Source: Nitrosomonadales bacterium (lineage in GTDB: Bacteria > Pseudomonadota > Gammaproteobacteria > Burkholderiales > Gallionellaceae). Taken from it: 64,000 nt of DNA. Of the stretch, positions 62,389 to 64,000 are shown in pieces. Every line of letters starts with the position of its first letter. The first letter of the stretch is position 1. A program made the position numbers and the translations under genes. Location: NCBI GenBank assembly GCA_023259055.1, contig JAHFQZ010000006.1, forward strand, positions 62,001 through 126,000, written 5' to 3'. The notes beneath the pieces are model-generated. The model searched no databases. It was given only the letters and a program-made list of their open reading frames with translations, and was not told the DNA's origin.

Positions 62389-64000
62389 TCAAATATCCGC
62401 CGCAACCTCATTGCCGTGATACTCCAGCCAAGCGCGTCGCGTCGATGCCTCCTGCTTACCCATCAGCATATTGAAAATCCCCATCGTTGCTTTGAACGAA
62501 GCCAGATCGGCCTTTACGCACAGCGCGCGGCGGGTGTCCGGATTGAGCGTGGTATCCCACAATTGCTCCGGGCTCATTTCGCCCAACCCCTTGAAGCGCG
62601 AGATCGACCAGCTGCCTTCGCGCACTTTCTCCTTGCGCAGCCGGTCGAGGATGCCGGTCAGCTCGGCCTCGTTGAGCGCGTAGACCTTGTGCGCCTGCTT
62701 CTTGCCGTGCGCGGGCACATCGACGCGGAACAGAGGTGGCTGCGCGACAAATATCTTGCCCGCTTCGACCACCTTGTAGAAATGCCGATAGAACAACGTG
62801 AGCAACAGCGTGGAGATGTGCGCGCCGTCCACATCGGCATCGGCCATGATGAGGATGGCGTTGTAGCGCAGGCCGGTCAGATCGACGTTGTCGCCCGGCG
62901 CATGCGGATCGACGCCGATGGCCACTGCGATGTCGTGGATTTCGTTGTTGGCGAACAGGCGGTCTTTCTCCACTTCGAAGGTGTTCAGCACCTTGCCGCG
63001 CAACGGCAGCACAGCCTGAAACTCCTTGTTGCGCCCCTGCTTGGCCGAGCCGCCCGCCGAGTCGCCCTCGACCAGAAAAAGTTCGGTGCGCGTTGGGTCG
63101 CTGGAGCTGCAATCGGTGAGCTTGCCTGGCAGCACTGCGACGCTCGAGCCTTTCTTCTTTTCGACCTTCTGTGCCGAGCGCAAGCGCGCCTGTGCCTGCT
63201 GGATCGCCAGTTCGACGATCTTCCTGGCCGGCTCGATGTGTTCGTTCAGCCACAGGTCAAGCGGGTCTTTGATCATTGATGAGATAAGGCGTAGCGCCTC
63301 GCGGGAAACCAGCTTTTCCTTGGTTTGCCCCTGGAATTGCGGATCCAGCACTTTGGCGGAGAGCACGAAGCTTAGCCTTGAAAAAATATCTTCCGGCACC
63401 AGCTTCACGCCTTTCGGCAACAGCCCATGAATTTCGGCAAATGACTTTACCGAATTGAACACACCGTCGCGCAGTCCCGCCTCATGGGTTCCCCCGGAAG
63501 GCGTGGGGATAAGGTTGACGTAGGACTCGCGCACCACGTTGCCTTCGGCCGACCAGGTCAACGCCCAGGATGCGCCTTCGCCTTCGGCAAAACCGCTGCC
63601 GTCGTTTTTGCGCGCGAACTTTTCCTGCAACAGGATAGGTGTGGCCAATTCGAATTCGGATAGCGCTTCGGCGAGGTAGCCGCGCAATCCGTCCGGGTAC
63701 TTCCACGATTTTGTCTCGCCGGTTTTTTCCAGATTCAGCACGATCGTTACACCGGGCAGAAGCACCGCTTTCGAGCGTAGCGAGAATTCAAGCTGGGCGA
63801 GGTTGACGTTCGGGCTATCGAAATACTTGGGGTTGGGCCACGCGCGAACCGAGGTACCCGTTCGCTTCTTGGGGCAGCTCCCTGTCTTCGCCAACGGGCT
63901 TTCAGCGACACCGTCGATGAACCTCATATCGTACTGGGCGCCATCCCTGAAGACTGTGACCTCGACTTTCTTGGACAGCGCATTGGTCACCGCGACTCCG
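62389..64000 (-). CDS. parE: DNA topoisomerase IV subunit B (partial, 5' end outside)
   Basis: This is the C-terminal 537 codons of ParE, the ATPase subunit of topoisomerase IV. The frame runs off the right edge with GVAVTNALSKK, the end of the GHKL ATP-binding domain. Visible parts are the transducer domain and the TOPRIM domain with EGDSAGGSAKQGRN (the acidic catalytic Glu and the DxD seen in DADVDGAHI). The short C-terminus identifies ParE and not GyrB. It is followed by parC in the same direction. Confidence 0.94.
   Translation of the reverse strand, partial: GVAVTNALSKKVEVTVFRDGAQYDMRFIDGVAESPLAKTGSCPKKRTGTSVRAWPNPKYFDSPNVNLAQLEFSLRSKAVLLPGVTIVLNLEKTGETKSWKYPDGLRGYLAEALSEFELATPILLQEKFARKNDGSGFAEGEGASWALTWSAEGNVVRESYVNLIPTPSGGTHEAGLRDGVFNSVKSFAEIHGLLPKGVKLVPEDIFSRLSFVLSAKVLDPQFQGQTKEKLVSREALRLISSMIKDPLDLWLNEHIEPARKIVELAIQQAQARLRSAQKVEKKKGSSVAVLPGKLTDCSSSDPTRTELFLVEGDSAGGSAKQGRNKEFQAVLPLRGKVLNTFEVEKDRLFANNEIHDIAVAIGVDPHAPGDNVDLTGLRYNAILIMADADVDGAHISTLLLTLFYRHFYKVVEAGKIFVAQPPLFRVDVPAHGKKQAHKVYALNEAELTGILDRLRKEKVREGSWSISRFKGLGEMSPEQLWDTTLNPDTRRALCVKADLASFKATMGIFNMLMGKQEASTRRAWLEYHGNEVAADI

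Overview
The window is about 64 kb of a bacterial chromosome, most likely from a betaproteobacterium of the Nitrosomonadales, close to the Gallionellaceae (Sideroxydans/Gallionella-type lithotrophs). This is inferred from three things: the aprM-linked AprBA/Sat operon together with SoeABC, the EarP/EF-P arginine-32 rhamnosylation pair, and the general gene style. No 16S gene is present, so the placement is inference. Both window ends cut genes: the 3' end of ileS on the left and the 5' end of parE on the right.

Layout. 0-9.3 kb: ileS-lspA-ispH, a tRNA-Thr(CGT), a MacAB-like export locus (membrane fusion protein, a zinc-type CDF exporter, an ABC ATPase and two separate FtsX/MacB-type permeases, with dispersed repeats around the permeases), then earP-efp. 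9.3-17.3 kb: an HD-domain protein and a chemotaxis island with two near-identical cheW genes, two 4-helix-bundle-type chemoreceptors and an Aer-like PAS chemoreceptor; all three receptors end in a DWKEF tail. 17.4-21.6 kb: nadK, recN, a strongly structured intergenic segment, bamE, dapB and a half-size GDT1/TMEM165 protein. 21.6-31.9 kb: a large protease/beta-propeller/beta-barrel protein, a bacteriohemerythrin, a DODA-type dioxygenase, divergent mnmH/selD, small genes, and a 117-aa/SlyD-like/TPR gene trio.

31.9-47.6 kb is a sulfur-oxidation region. On the minus strand lies sat-aprM-aprB-aprA (sulfite to APS to sulfate plus ATP). On the plus strand lies soeABC (direct cytoplasmic sulfite oxidation) followed by a SulP anion transporter. 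Both units have the same roughly 50-bp element upstream, made of two 18-bp imperfect palindromes spaced 24 bp apart; this is the best candidate here for an undescribed regulatory system. Between them lie a secreted alpha/beta-hydrolase with an unusual tail, a second hemerythrin, chemotaxis pseudogene remnants and an XRE-type regulator.

47.7-54.9 kb encodes a six-subunit complex resembling hydrogenase-4/formate hydrogenlyase. Its large subunit has lost all [NiFe]-binding cysteines, while the small subunit keeps its proximal [4Fe-4S] ligands. No ferredoxin-type subunit is present. It is therefore an Ehr-type (energy-converting hydrogenase-related) ion-pumping complex and not a hydrogenase, and its position next to soe and SulP is notable. 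55.2-58.8 kb encodes a sensor with PAS, GGDEF and EAL domains and a C-terminal hemerythrin domain, the third hemerythrin-like module in the window. The right end holds a small secreted protein and the topoisomerase IV genes parC and parE.
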